Assembly (NCBI GenBank): GCA_016936695.1
Contig: JAFGXK010000337.1
Coordinates: forward strand, 1-11,470
Direction of reading: 5' to 3'
DNA from: Bacteroidales bacterium
Lineage (GTDB): Bacteria > Bacteroidota > Bacteroidia > Bacteroidales > VadinHA17
Length of the DNA stretch: 11,470 nucleotides
The position numbers were made by a program, and so were the translations under genes. Below, piece by piece: positions 1 to 9,400 of this stretch. Below the pieces are notes generated by a model. The model was not told the DNA's origin. It saw only the letters and a program-made list of their open reading frames with translations, and searched no databases. How positions within the stretch are numbered: the stretch's first letter is position 1; the number at the start of each line of letters is the position of its first letter.

Positions 1-735
1 ATTACTGAGATATGTCTTTTGCACTGCCGAAAGTTCATCTGGTTTCGGATCGCAATACACGAAATGGACCCGGGCCCCCGGCTTGTTTACCGGCGAATGA
101 TCGCTCAGCCAGCTATCGGAGTCGGTATAATAATCGGTTGAGAATATATACCCTCCGGTGAGGTCATCACCTGAATTCTCATCGGGATTCAGTTTCGCAA
201 TATCAACCCTGTTATTGTCCTGCTTTATTTTTTCACCGAGAAGGTAAATCCCGTCATAACTGCCATTCAGCATCACTTCGCAGAAAATGGTTCTGGGAGC
301 GTAATGCCCCATTTTTCTGAATATCTCAAAAGCCATCAGGTTTCTGAGAAAAGTTTTGTCGTTGTAATTGGCTGTCAGTATCCAGTCATTCTCTTCCGGC
401 ATTCCGAGAAGGGGTACATTGAGATTTTCTCCATACTCGTCTCGGGTCTCAAAGCCGTAAGGCTTCTGCGGAAGTGACGAAGAATGCCTTCCTCTGATCT
501 CTATTCCAACTATCCCGTCGTAAATATTGACCGGGTCAACTGGGGTGTTTCTCTGCCCGGCTCCATTGTGAATAATTTTCATGCCGGCCGTTATTTTCGG
601 TTCGTTGACAATGCTCTGGCCTCCGGGAGTTGTTATAATTACCAATGGCAGATTGGTTGAGGTCAGATCGACCTGTGCCACCAGCCACCGGCCTGTAAAT
701 GCCAGTACGGCGAGATATAGCAAAGTTTTTTTCAT
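1..735 (-). CDS. Secreted CotH-family protein kinase, partial (C-terminus beyond left edge)
   Basis: The frame stays open from an ATG at 735 to base 1 (245 codons), so the C-terminal part is missing. Residues 1-20 form a signal peptide (MKKTLLYLAVLAF..., cleavage probably after LVA-Q), so the product is exported. Residues 74-170 carry the CotH pattern: IEIRGR then SSSLPQKPYGFE (K91 is the likely ATP-contacting lysine), NDWIL, the block DKTFLRNLMAFE, then EVMLNGSYDGIYLLGEKI. Downstream, NRVDI and GGYIFSTD (D201) sit where the family has metal-binding acidic residues. CotH proteins are atypical protein kinases, first known from spore coats; many Bacteroidota encode secreted versions of unknown substrate, so a spore role is not implied. 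The gene is divergent from the M1 peptidase gene with 139 bp between starts. No Shine-Dalgarno is seen. The family call is confident from the motifs; substrate and total length are unknown. Confidence 0.86.
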   Translation of the reverse strand, partial: MKKTLLYLAVLAFTGRWLVAQVDLTSTNLPLVIITTPGGQSIVNEPKITAGMKIIHNGAGQRNTPVDPVNIYDGIVGIEIRGRHSSSLPQKPYGFETRDEYGENLNVPLLGMPEENDWILTANYNDKTFLRNLMAFEIFRKMGHYAPRTIFCEVMLNGSYDGIYLLGEKIKQDNNRVDIAKLNPDENSGDDLTGGYIFSTDYYTDSDSWLSDHSPVNKPGARVHFVYCDPKPDELSAVQKTYLSN

Positions 736-874
736 CAGGCTGATAAAATTACCCAAAATTTCCGTCCAAAAATCTTTTCAGGGGCCCGATTAATGTTTGC
801 CGGCTGCTGTGGAGCTGCACCTATAGCTTATTGGCAATATCTTTTTACATTTGTCATATTAACCTTACCGAGAA
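736..874. promoter_or_regulatory. Divergent intergenic region between CotH and M1 peptidase genes
   Basis: These 139 bases separate two divergent starts and must hold both promoters. The rightward promoter has a good -7 candidate at 846-853. Leftward, the best I find are imperfect -7 matches: AAATTTTG (minus strand, 761-754, one mismatch to TAnnTTTG) and TAATTTTA (751-744). No clear -33 TTTG at the expected spacing, no operator-like palindrome and no small gene were seen. Confidence 0.5.
846..853 (+). promoter_or_regulatory. Bacteroidota -7 promoter box (TACATTTG) for the M1 peptidase gene
   Basis: TACATTTG matches the Bacteroidota -7 consensus TAnnTTTG exactly and ends 22 bases before the ATG at 875, predicting a leader of roughly 15 bases. 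I see no -33 TTTG about 20 bases upstream, so the call rests on one box and its position. Confidence 0.5.
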
Positions 875-2536
875 ATGAAACACATACGGTCCCTTATTCT
901 CTTTGCTGCTTTTTTCTCATCTGCTATGAATGTTGATTCCCAGTATCTTGCCCCGTCACAGGGGACTTACACCCGGCAGGATACCCTTCGAGGATCCATT
1001 ACTCCAGAAAGAGCATGGTGGGATCTGACCTATTATCACCTCGATATTGCAGTCAATCCCGCCGACAGTACTATCTATGGTTCCAATACAGTGACTTACC
1101 GGGTGAAAACTGAATCAGATGTGATGCAGATCGACCTGCAGCCGCCGCTTGAGCTTACAAAGGCTGAGCAAAACGGGAAGCAGCTGGAATTCAAGCGGGA
1201 AGGGAATGTGTACTGGTTACGGATGGCAGATAAACAGAATCCCGGAGAGGTATATTCAGTGATCCTTCGTTATGGCGGCCGCCCGAAGGTTTCACACAGG
1301 CCTCCATGGGAAGGCGGGATAACATGGCAGCGCGACAGCAGGAACCAACCTTTCATAGCCTCATCCTGCCAGGGCGACGGTGCCAGCCTTTGGTGGCCCT
1401 GCAAGGACCACATGTACGATGAACCCGACAGCATGCTGATAAGCGTGAACGTGCCGTCGAACCTGATGGATGTCTCAAACGGCCGTCTAAGGAAAGTGGA
1501 GAAGCTCAGAAACAATACAACCACCTGGCACTGGTTTGTGTCAAATCCAATCAATAATTACGGTGTCAATATAAATATTGGCGATTATGCCCATTTCTCT
1601 GAGGTTTTCAATGGTGAGAAGGGTAAGCTCGACTGCGATTATTATGTACTTAAGGATGATCTTGAGAAGGCTAAGGTTCAGTTCCGGCAGGCTCCCATGA
1701 TGCTCGCCGCCTTTGAATACTGGATGGGACCCTATCCCTTCTATGAGGATGGATACAAGCTGGTTCAGGTTCCTTACCTCGGAATGGAGCACCAGAGTTC
1801 GGTTACCTACGGAAACGGATTCCAAAACGGATACAACGGCAGTGACCTCAGTGTATCTGGCTGGGGAATGAAATTCGACTTTATCATAATACACGAATCA
1901 GGTCATGAGTGGTTCGCAAACAGCATCACCTACGAGGATATTGCTGATATGTGGGTGCATGAGAGTTTTATCAATTATTCAGAGTGCCTGTATGTGGAAT
2001 ACTACTACGGGAAGGACGCAGGAAGGGACTATGTCCTGGGATGCAGGGGAAACATAAGCAACGATCAGCCGATCACTGGTGTATACAATGTAAATGTGAG
2101 TGGTTCGGGCGACATGTATTACAAGGGCGGTAACATGCTGCACACTCTGCGAAACATAATTGACGACGACGAGAAATGGAGAGGGATACTCAGAGGCCTG
2201 AGCAGAGATTTTTACCACCAGGTTGTAAAGGGATCGCAGATTGAAGCCTATCTGTCGGAAAAAACGAACCTCGATCTGAAAAGCTTCTTCGACCAGTATC
2301 TCAGGGATATCAGATTACCTGTGTTTGAGTATTTTGTTCAGGGCAACAAGCTTACTTACAGATGGAATAACTGCGTCGATGGATTCAATATGCCTTTGAG
2401 GATATATGTTTCGGGTGTAAGAAAGGATATAGTTCCGACAACTCGTTTTACCACACTGGATTTTGATACTGAGAATTCTACAATATCAGTCGATCCCAAT
2501 TACTACGTTGGAAGCCTGAATATGACAGGGAAATGA
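875..2536 (+). CDS. Secreted M1-family metallopeptidase (gluzincin aminopeptidase-like)
   Basis: This 553-residue zinc peptidase of the M1 family is predicted to trim N-terminal residues from peptides outside the cytoplasm. Residues 1-22 are a signal peptide (MKHIRSLILFAAFFSSAMNV...). Residues about 45-240 match the M1 N-terminal beta domain (AWWDLTYYHLDIAVNP start; ASLWWPCKDHMYDEPDS). The exopeptidase motif appears as GMEHQ (303-307). The zinc site is complete: HESGH at 340-344, then E363 in WVHES, giving HEXXH-18 residues-E. Y416 in YYKGGNML fits the transition-state tyrosine. FFDQYLRDIRLPVFEY near 471-486 marks the end of the catalytic part. The helical C-terminal domain of classic long aminopeptidase N is absent; this short layout is common among Bacteroidota secreted M1 proteins. 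No T9SS sorting tail is seen. The start is set by the signal peptide and a -7 box just upstream. The GH2 gene follows on the same strand after 109 bases. Peptide specificity cannot be told. Confidence 0.93.
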   Translation: MKHIRSLILFAAFFSSAMNVDSQYLAPSQGTYTRQDTLRGSITPERAWWDLTYYHLDIAVNPADSTIYGSNTVTYRVKTESDVMQIDLQPPLELTKAEQNGKQLEFKREGNVYWLRMADKQNPGEVYSVILRYGGRPKVSHRPPWEGGITWQRDSRNQPFIASSCQGDGASLWWPCKDHMYDEPDSMLISVNVPSNLMDVSNGRLRKVEKLRNNTTTWHWFVSNPINNYGVNINIGDYAHFSEVFNGEKGKLDCDYYVLKDDLEKAKVQFRQAPMMLAAFEYWMGPYPFYEDGYKLVQVPYLGMEHQSSVTYGNGFQNGYNGSDLSVSGWGMKFDFIIIHESGHEWFANSITYEDIADMWVHESFINYSECLYVEYYYGKDAGRDYVLGCRGNISNDQPITGVYNVNVSGSGDMYYKGGNMLHTLRNIIDDDEKWRGILRGLSRDFYHQVVKGSQIEAYLSEKTNLDLKSFFDQYLRDIRLPVFEYFVQGNKLTYRWNNCVDGFNMPLRIYVSGVRKDIVPTTRFTTLDFDTENSTISVDPNYYVGSLNMTGK

Positions 2537-2645
2537 TTTCCCGGACAATCAACAAGAGCAGTACGTAACTGGTATGTCCTGGGGTTAAGCCTGGCTTCCT
2601 GTTGGATATTTTTCGTATATTTCCGTATCATTAACAAGCCTGAAC
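2537..2645 (+). other. Short intergenic spacer between M1 and GH2 genes
   Basis: These 109 bases hold no gene. AAGCC-T-GGCTT around 2587-2597 is an inverted repeat with a one-base centre and no following T-run, so it is not a convincing terminator. The likely -7 box of the GH2 gene lies at 2616-2623, suggesting at least partly independent transcription. Confidence 0.4.
2616..2623 (+). promoter_or_regulatory. Probable -7 promoter box (TATATTTC) for the GH2 gene
   Basis: TATATTTC differs from TAnnTTTG only at the last base and ends 23 bases before the ATG at 2646, the same placement as the box before the M1 gene. No -33 element is visible at proper spacing. Confidence 0.35.
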
Positions 2646-5600
2646 ATGAAAAAGCCGATTGTTCTCATTATTACATTGATAATGGCGGGAATGCTCTGTC
2701 ATAGCCAGGAGAAACCATTCCTGTCTGACATTTACTCATATCTTGAAAACCCTTCGGTATTTGAGCGTAATCAGGTCGAAGGACATGTCCCTCTGATTCC
2801 CTGGGCCAATATAGATCAGGCCCTTTCGGGGAATCCAGCCGGAAGTCCGTTCCTTTTGTCACTTAACGGAATATGGAAATTTCATTATTCAGACACTCCT
2901 GAGGGTGTGATTCCCGGCTTTTTCAGCGAACGATTCAACGACAGGTCGTGGGACACCATCAGGGTGCCTTCGAACTGGGAGATGAAGGGATACGGCGACC
3001 CTCTGTTCAGGAATGTCTCAACACCCTTCAGGCCTGACCCGCCAAAGGTTCCGAGGGAATATAATCCGACAGGTTCATACCGTCGGACATTCACAATCCC
3101 TTCAACATGGAAGAACAGGGAAGTCTTCCTTAGAATGGAAAAAACTGCTTCGGCATCCTTCGTCTGGATCAATGGCAGGGAGGTTGGGTACAATGAGGGA
3201 GGACAGGAACCTGCTGAATACAACATTACCGGTTATTTAAAGAGCGGCAGGAACACAATAGCTGTTGTAGTATACAAATATTCCGACGGATACTATCTCG
3301 AGGACCAGGACTACTGGCGGCTGGCAGGAATTTTTGACGATGTCTGGCTCTGGTCGGCTCCCCTTACCCATATCTTCGACTGGTCGGCTACCACCGACCT
3401 CGACGGCAATTATACCGATGCTACGCTTGGCCTGAATGTGGCCGTGAGGAACAATGACCTGCTTCCTGCAAATAATTTTCAGGTACGCGCAACGCTTTAC
3501 GACCCGGAAATGAAACCGGTTAAGACGATGCTGACGGAGAAATTCAGTGTCATGCCTGATTCATTGAATAAGGTAATAATAAATGAAAGTATTAACTCGC
3601 CTGCCTTATGGTCGGCCGAAAAACCAAACCTATACACACTGACTTTCGAGCTGCTTGGCTCCTCAGGTACGACTGCGGAGGTGATAACCGGACGGATCGG
3701 CTTCAAGGAAACAGAAATCAGGGATCAGGTTTTTTATCTCAACGGAAAGCCTGTAAAGCTGAACGGCACAAACAGTCACATGCAGCATCCGGTTACCGGC
3801 CACACAATGGATGAGGCGACCATAAGAAAGGACATGGACATTTTTAAAAGGTTCAACATCAATTGCGTAAGGACCTCGCACTATCCGCCGGTGTCAAGAT
3901 ATCTTGAACTTGCCGACGAATACGGAATTTACGTTGTTGATGAGACCGGCGACGAGGCCCATGCAACCGAGTATCTTTCAAGGAATACAGAATGGGAACA
4001 GATGTACCGCGAAAGAGCTCGAAAGATGGTGCTTCGCGACCGTAACCATCCTTCAGTGCTGTTCTGGAGCGCAGGCAATGAAAGCGGCGAAGGCGAGAAC
4101 ATTTGTGCAGTTATCGATGAGGGCAGAAAATACGACATGACCAGGTACTGGATGTACGGAGGCAATGCTTTCGCACACCGCTGCGAAGAGATAATCGGTC
4201 CCAGGTATCCCCAGCTGCGGGTTCTGCTTACTGAAGTTTTCAATATACCTCCATCTGAGGATCCACGGCCTTCCTTCCTCGACGAGTATCTTGCTGTGAC
4301 CGGGAACGGCGGCGGAGGTCTCGACGATTACTGGGAGCTTTTCTACAGCAGCCCGAGGAGCATGGGCGGAGCCATCTGGGATTTTGTCAGCACCGGAATT
4401 ACAGAAAAGATAAGAACTCTCAGTGACCGGTCGGGAAACAATGTGCAGGTCAATATCATGGGAAGGGCGAAGCTCGTGGAGGGAAAGGAAGGGCTCGGCA
4501 TCGACCTTAACGGCCACGATCAGTGGGTTGAGATATACAGGCATGATGCACTCGAAACAGCCGGTGATAAACTGTCTCTTACGCTCTGGGTCTATCCGCG
4601 TTCACTCAGTTCGTCCGCAGGAACCCTTATAACAAAGGGCAACTGGCAGTATGGCATCAGGCAGGTTAACGATGAAGCCCTGGAATTCTATGTTACCACC
4701 AGGCAGAAACAGACTGTGAAGATTCCTCTCCCGGGAAACTGGCTTGACAACTGGCATCATGTGACGGCACATTACGACGGCTCAGCCATATTTATCTCCA
4801 TTGATGATGCCGAAAGCGAACACATTCCGCTGACAGGAAACATAAGGAACACCCCTTTCCCTGTAAATATTGGCCGAAATGCGGAAACCCACGGCCAGGA
4901 GACATCAGTCTATATCTGCGATGCGATTATCGATCAGGCAGGCATATTCTCAAAATACATCTCATCAGACCTTCTGAAGGATCCAACCTCCGGCATCAGG
5001 CAGCAAGCTGACCTCTGGCTCGACTTTGAAGAGGAAAGCATTGATGGCGAGTTCTTTAGTTATGGCATCGGCGCCAGGACCTATGGCTCAATCTGGCCCG
5101 ACAGACGTCCCCAGCCTGAGATGTGGCAGATAAAAAAATCGGCTCAACCCGTAAGCCTCAGGCTGGTATCGGCCGATAAGGGACTTGTGGAAATCACCAA
5201 CAGATACCTGTTCACCAACCTGAATGAGCTGGAAGCCAGGTGGTCGCTTCAGCGTAACGGCGGAATTCTTCAGCAGGCAACCATTGACCTGGATATTGAA
5301 CCCGGGGAAAAGGCAATTGTGAATATTCCCTTTGCCCGGCCTGAACCTGAGGAAGGAGCAGAATACTTTCTGAATGTAAGTTTTCATCAGAAGCTTAAGG
5401 AAATGTGGGCCGACGCCGGATTTGAAATCGCATGGGACCAGATGGCTCTGCCCTGTTCTGCCCCTGCTGCAGTGAAGGAACCGGCTGAAAGAAATCCTGT
5501 ATCTTCGAAGGAAGCGGGGAATGATCTTATTATCAACGGTAAGGATTTTGAATATGTGTTTGACAGATCGACGGGATCGATCACCTCAATGAAATTAAAA

Positions 5601-6419
5601 GGAAGGGAGATTATAAGAAAAGGACCCGGACTGAATGTCTGGAGAGCACCATTGGCAAATGAAACTGATTCCTGGACATTCTGGTCGTCAAACAACAAGC
5701 ACCGGATTGACGGCTATGGCAGGATGGCAGCCACCGAATGGTATTCTGCAGGAATTGATAATATGAGCTTTCTTAATACCTCGTTCTCTTACGAGCAGGC
5801 CGGCGATTCGGCCATAGTTGTTAAATCACGCAATATCTACACCACATCCAATGGAAGAGGTTCATTCATAGACCTGTCGGAATACACTATAGATGACACA
5901 GGTATTCTGTCAATAAGGAACTCGGTTGTTCCTAACGGCCAGATGCCATCGTGGCTGCCCCGGATCGGTCAGCAATGGACACTGGACAAGTCGCTCGACA
6001 GGGTAAGCTGGTTTGGCCGCGGGCCGCAGGAGAACTATCCCGACAGGAAAAGCGGATACAGGGTAGGAATTTATGAATCGATTGTGGAAGACATGTATGA
6101 GCCCTATCTTATACCCCAGGATTACGGACTGAGAACCGATAGCAGGATGGTCAGGCTTACTGATGCCGAAGGGTCAGGCCTTGAGTTTACGGGTGACAAG
6201 CTGTTTAACTTCAGCGTCCATCCCTACACGACAGATAACCTGACCAGGGCATTGTACACATATCAGCTCCATCAATCGGACGGGATGACCTTTAATCTGG
6301 ATTATGCCACCAGCGGCCTGGGCTGTACAGCCGCGGGAGTGTTCCCCGAGTACCAGGTAATGCCGGGAAGGTATGACTTTATTGTTACCGTAAAGCCGGT
6401 TTTTGCTCCCGGAAATTAA
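2646..6419 (+). CDS. Secreted GH2 LacZ-like beta-glycosidase with inserted LamG domain
   Basis: A 1257-residue retaining exo-beta-glycosidase of family GH2, LacZ-like, predicted to release terminal sugars from oligosaccharides in the periplasm or at the cell surface. Residues 1-20 are a signal peptide ending CHS-Q. Order: jelly-roll sugar-binding domain about 70-240 (SLNGIWKFHYSD, VPSNWEM, YLEDQDYWRLAGIFDDVWLW), Ig-like domain about 245-355, TIM barrel about 357-830, a second Ig-like domain about 835-930, and the LacZ domain-5 beta-sandwich about 958-1250 (WFGRGPQENYPDR at 1122-1134). The acid/base is E479 in GNES (477-480) and the nucleophile E530 in LLTE. By alignment with E. coli LacZ from memory, magnesium ligands E416, H418 and E461 correspond to E437, H439 and E479. 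A LamG domain interrupts the barrel (own entry). Several galactose-contacting residues differ, so beta-galactosidase is the default name, not a proven activity. The gene converges with the DUF5107 gene 56 bases on. Confidence 0.94.
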   Translation: MKKPIVLIITLIMAGMLCHSQEKPFLSDIYSYLENPSVFERNQVEGHVPLIPWANIDQALSGNPAGSPFLLSLNGIWKFHYSDTPEGVIPGFFSERFNDRSWDTIRVPSNWEMKGYGDPLFRNVSTPFRPDPPKVPREYNPTGSYRRTFTIPSTWKNREVFLRMEKTASASFVWINGREVGYNEGGQEPAEYNITGYLKSGRNTIAVVVYKYSDGYYLEDQDYWRLAGIFDDVWLWSAPLTHIFDWSATTDLDGNYTDATLGLNVAVRNNDLLPANNFQVRATLYDPEMKPVKTMLTEKFSVMPDSLNKVIINESINSPALWSAEKPNLYTLTFELLGSSGTTAEVITGRIGFKETEIRDQVFYLNGKPVKLNGTNSHMQHPVTGHTMDEATIRKDMDIFKRFNINCVRTSHYPPVSRYLELADEYGIYVVDETGDEAHATEYLSRNTEWEQMYRERARKMVLRDRNHPSVLFWSAGNESGEGENICAVIDEGRKYDMTRYWMYGGNAFAHRCEEIIGPRYPQLRVLLTEVFNIPPSEDPRPSFLDEYLAVTGNGGGGLDDYWELFYSSPRSMGGAIWDFVSTGITEKIRTLSDRSGNNVQVNIMGRAKLVEGKEGLGIDLNGHDQWVEIYRHDALETAGDKLSLTLWVYPRSLSSSAGTLITKGNWQYGIRQVNDEALEFYVTTRQKQTVKIPLPGNWLDNWHHVTAHYDGSAIFISIDDAESEHIPLTGNIRNTPFPVNIGRNAETHGQETSVYICDAIIDQAGIFSKYISSDLLKDPTSGIRQQADLWLDFEEESIDGEFFSYGIGARTYGSIWPDRRPQPEMWQIKKSAQPVSLRLVSADKGLVEITNRYLFTNLNELEARWSLQRNGGILQQATIDLDIEPGEKAIVNIPFARPEPEEGAEYFLNVSFHQKLKEMWADAGFEIAWDQMALPCSAPAAVKEPAERNPVSSKEAGNDLIINGKDFEYVFDRSTGSITSMKLKGREIIRKGPGLNVWRAPLANETDSWTFWSSNNKHRIDGYGRMAATEWYSAGIDNMSFLNTSFSYEQAGDSAIVVKSRNIYTTSNGRGSFIDLSEYTIDDTGILSIRNSVVPNGQMPSWLPRIGQQWTLDKSLDRVSWFGRGPQENYPDRKSGYRVGIYESIVEDMYEPYLIPQDYGLRTDSRMVRLTDAEGSGLEFTGDKLFNFSVHPYTTDNLTRALYTYQLHQSDGMTFNLDYATSGLGCTAAGVFPEYQVMPGRYDFIVTVKPVFAPGN
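4401..5054 (+). other. LamG/concanavalin-like domain inserted in the GH2 TIM barrel
   Basis: This segment encodes residues 586-803 of the GH2 enzyme. It lies between barrel motif GGAIWDF (574-580) and the barrel exit YGSIWPDRRPQP (813-824). In LacZ these are joined by a short loop of roughly 25-30 residues. The insert has a LamG signature: IDLNGHDQWVEI (619-630), LSLTLWVYPR (643-652), TLITKGNWQYGI (660-671), NWHHVTAHYDG (702-712) and NIGRNAE (741-747), then a return strand LWLDFEE (790-796). LamG-like jelly rolls often bind carbohydrate or calcium; here the domain sits next to the active-site mouth, so it may shape or feed the pocket. Similar GH2 proteins with such an insert occur in Bacteroidota as far as I recall. 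Edges are approximate. Confidence 0.82.
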
Positions 6420-6427
6420 CAGATTCT

Positions 6428-6440
6428 GCCGGTCTCCGGC
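6428..6440. terminator. Small GC hairpin in convergent gap (weak terminator candidate)
   Basis: GCCGG-TCT-CCGGC forms a five-base-pair stem with a three-base loop, in the 56-base gap between two convergent genes, where a bidirectional terminator would be expected. No T-run follows on either strand, so intrinsic termination is doubtful. A perfect palindrome AATTGCAATT at 6468-6477 overlaps the stop codon of the leftward gene. Confidence 0.25.
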
Positions 6441-6475
6441 TGGCTGTTTGCAGGACAGGGATTATTGAATTGCAA

Positions 6476-9400
6476 TTACTCAAGTCCTTCCAGTTCGGAC
6501 TTTGCATACAGGCTGGCGGATGAGAGTTCCATGGCTTTCACCAGGTTAGCACGTGCCTCGGGGATATTTCCCAGGCCTTTGTTACCAAGACCTTTCAGCA
6601 GATAGGCGTTCGAGAGCCGGGCGTTCTCTGCTTCACGTTCCCCGAACTTGGCGAAGAAATCAACCTCGCTTGTTTCACCGCGGTTTATCTGCCGGTCACC
6701 CTCCGCTTTGAGTGCATTGAAGGCCTTTTCAGCTTCCTTTTTATTGCCAAGTGCCAACCAGCTTAATCCCTGATAATACCTGATGTAGCTCGAACTCAGT
6801 GCTTCACGTGCAGTTGACATCTGGAAAGATTTTTTTGCCTTTCCTTTGCTTCGTAAAGCCTCATAGGCTGTTCCTATGAAATAGTCGACCTGGTAGTTCC
6901 TGTTGCCGAAACGGCTTCCGCCGGCTTCTTCCTCAGGAACCTGGGCAAGCAGGAATTGATCGAGGGCTTTTGAGTAGTTCTTTTCAGCCATGTATTTCCT
7001 GCCAAGCATCAGATGGGCATCGATCATAATATCCCTTACCCTCGAACTTCCCTCCCGGTAACTGAATTGTTTCCCTTCAAGATATTCAACCGCCTTCTCA
7101 GGCTTACCGGCAAGTGTAAGCACGGTAATCTGACGGGCAAAGGCATCATCCCTTGCCGATACAACCTCATTATTTCCGTCGAAAAGTGCAAGCCTTTTTG
7201 AGACAGGAGAATTGCTCATTTCATACAGGGCATCAAGCTCCTCGTAGTAGACCGGCTCATTCCTGTTCAGCGAGATGGCCTTTTCATAAGAGGCGATGGC
7301 TTTCACTCCGTCGCCGTAATGACGGTAATAACCCCATCCGAGGTTACGGTGGGCAATGGCCAGCGACGGATCGAGCCTGACTGAGTTTTCCCAGGCTTCG
7401 ATTGCCCTGGCCGGCTGTTTGTCGTAGAGCAGATTGCCAAGGTAATACCACGGTTTGGAGTCGGTTGGGTCATATTCAGAGACCGTTTTCAGGACATCAA
7501 CTGTTTCAAGCCGGAATGGGAATACATAATCGACTGAAAGTGACGAGCCTTCCCTGCTTAGCCTTGCAGCCTCATCCCTGTTTCCTTTTCTGTGGCTGAT
7601 GTATCCGAGATAATAACTTACCAGCGGATTCTTTCCTTTGAAACGCTTCAGGACGTCTTCAGCTTCATCCGCCAGTCCGTCGTTCATGTAAGCCACCGCC
7701 AGCTCCAGGTAATTCTGCGCATGGTCCCTCATCTTCATTGTAACTGATTCCAGGGCCCTGGATGTTTTATGATCATCTCCCGAATCACGGGAAAGGAGGT
7801 ACAGTTCATTTGCAATCCTGAAATCGAGGGGATCCTCCGAGGCAGGACGGGAAATCATTTCCAAAGCCTCTCCGTTCCGGCCCAGCTTCCTGAGCAGTGA
7901 TGCCCTGAGAGCAATTGCGCTGCTGTTTCGCGAATTGGTCGACAGGGATTCATCCACTCTGTCGAGGGCACTGCTGAAATCACCCCTGATCGAAGAGATT
8001 CTTGCCAGTTCCAGATATGCGGCCGAGTAGAACGCATAATCCCATGTTGCACGGAACAGCGTGTCAGTCGCTTCATCATAAAGTCCCATCGCCTTGAGCG
8101 TAAGCCCCTGAAGATAGAGCGCCTCGCAGTCGGAAGGCCGGGTAAAGTCCTTTGTCAGCCTTTTAATTGCCTTTGAAAAGTGATGTCTGGCTGTGGGATA
8201 GTCGCCGTTTTTCAGGGATATGTTCCCCACTGCAGTGTTTGTGCGGATATCAAACGGATCCCTTTCCAGTGCCTCCCTGTAATAGTCCATAGCGTTGAGC
8301 GTGGGGTTGTGGAACTGCTCTATCCTGCTGCCGGCAAGGAAAAGCTCCTCAACAGTGGGGATGTCAGCAGGCAGCGGAGGTCTTTTCACCACTTCAGGCA
8401 GGCTGTCGGGTTTGGTTATCTCAACCGGCTGGTAAGAAACCAGGATTTCTCCTGTTTCGCTGTCCTTTATCTCAGTGTACAGGTCGGTGAGCTTATAAGG
8501 TCCGCCAAGCTTTATGGTAGTGGTAAAGGCTTTTTCGGGCGAAACTTCTGCTTCTCCTGAAAATATTGTCTTATCCCCGTTTCTTAGAATAATGGCAGCC
8601 CTGCTAACTTTTCTGGTAAGATAATACCCAAGGAAGACCTGCTCTTTCTCTCCCGGTTCAAGGTTTACGGCTCCGTTGAGATTTGCATTCTTAAATCCGC
8701 CAATGTCCTTTACCGGATACCAGTACTGGGTGATCTTCTTTACCTCATAGGGTCTTATCCAGCTGTAATCGGGCTGATTGTCGGAAAAGGCCCCTGTCAT
8801 AATCTCAACATAGGGTCCGTCATTTTCGGTGAGCCTGCCTTCAGTGGCCTGGCCCCTGGGGCCCGATCCCCACTCCCAGAGTTTGGCTCCCTTTACTATG
8901 TTATGGTCGCCGATATGTACAGTGCCGACCTCCCTTCCATGATCGTAGCCTCCCATGAAATCCTCCTTCAGGTCGTGGGCGAAGAATGAATTCGAAGATG
9001 GTGAGTTTTTCCACCAGCTGATATCAACTCCTCTTGTAAAATCCTGGCCAACATAAACTTCAGTCGAGAAGGGCCAGTTGGTGAAACTGTTCTTGGCATG
9101 GTAGGTTGCGACTGTCACGCTCGGAGGAAAAATCACCTGGTAGTTTTCGTTGACGTGTGCCGCAACATTTGCCCAGTAAAGGAAGGTATGGGTGAGAGGG
9201 GTCGGGTTGTGGATCTTTATGTCGACCCTGAAATATGATCGTCCGGGGAAAACCGTAATCCCGGCTGTCCATCTCATCCTGTGCCTGGGTTCCGTTTCTC
9301 CTATCCAGATCGTTTTACTGCCGTCGCTGTTATCAGATGTCGTATAATCCACGTCCATAAGCGTTGTAGCCCTGTGATGGTGAAGAACACACCATTCGAT

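Noticed and set aside
581..793. 70-codon plus-strand open frame overlapping the CotH gene start
   Set aside because: The minus-strand frame here encodes a signal peptide and CotH protein; the plus frame has no motif or promoter.
875..2536. Truncated aminopeptidase N pseudogene
   Set aside because: The zinc ligands, GMEHQ motif and catalytic tyrosine are all present and the short length is usual for this kind of secreted Bacteroidota M1 protein.
2587..2597. AAGCC-T-GGCTT inverted repeat as a terminator after the M1 gene
   Set aside because: A one-base loop cannot form a normal hairpin and no T-run follows.
4053..4544. 163-codon open frame on the minus strand inside the GH2 gene
   Set aside because: It lies fully opposite the GH2 barrel coding sequence, whose catalytic motifs are unmistakable. 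Its product has no recognisable domain.
2646..6419. Gene fusion or frameshift explaining the large GH2 size
   Set aside because: The reading frame is continuous and LacZ domains before and after the LamG insert are collinear, so it is an internal domain insertion, not a broken or chimeric assembly.
8180..8560. 126-codon open frame on the plus strand inside the DUF5107-TPR gene
   Set aside because: It lies opposite the DUF5107-TPR junction of a well-supported gene, and the translation is cysteine-rich and low in domain character, typical of a shadow frame.
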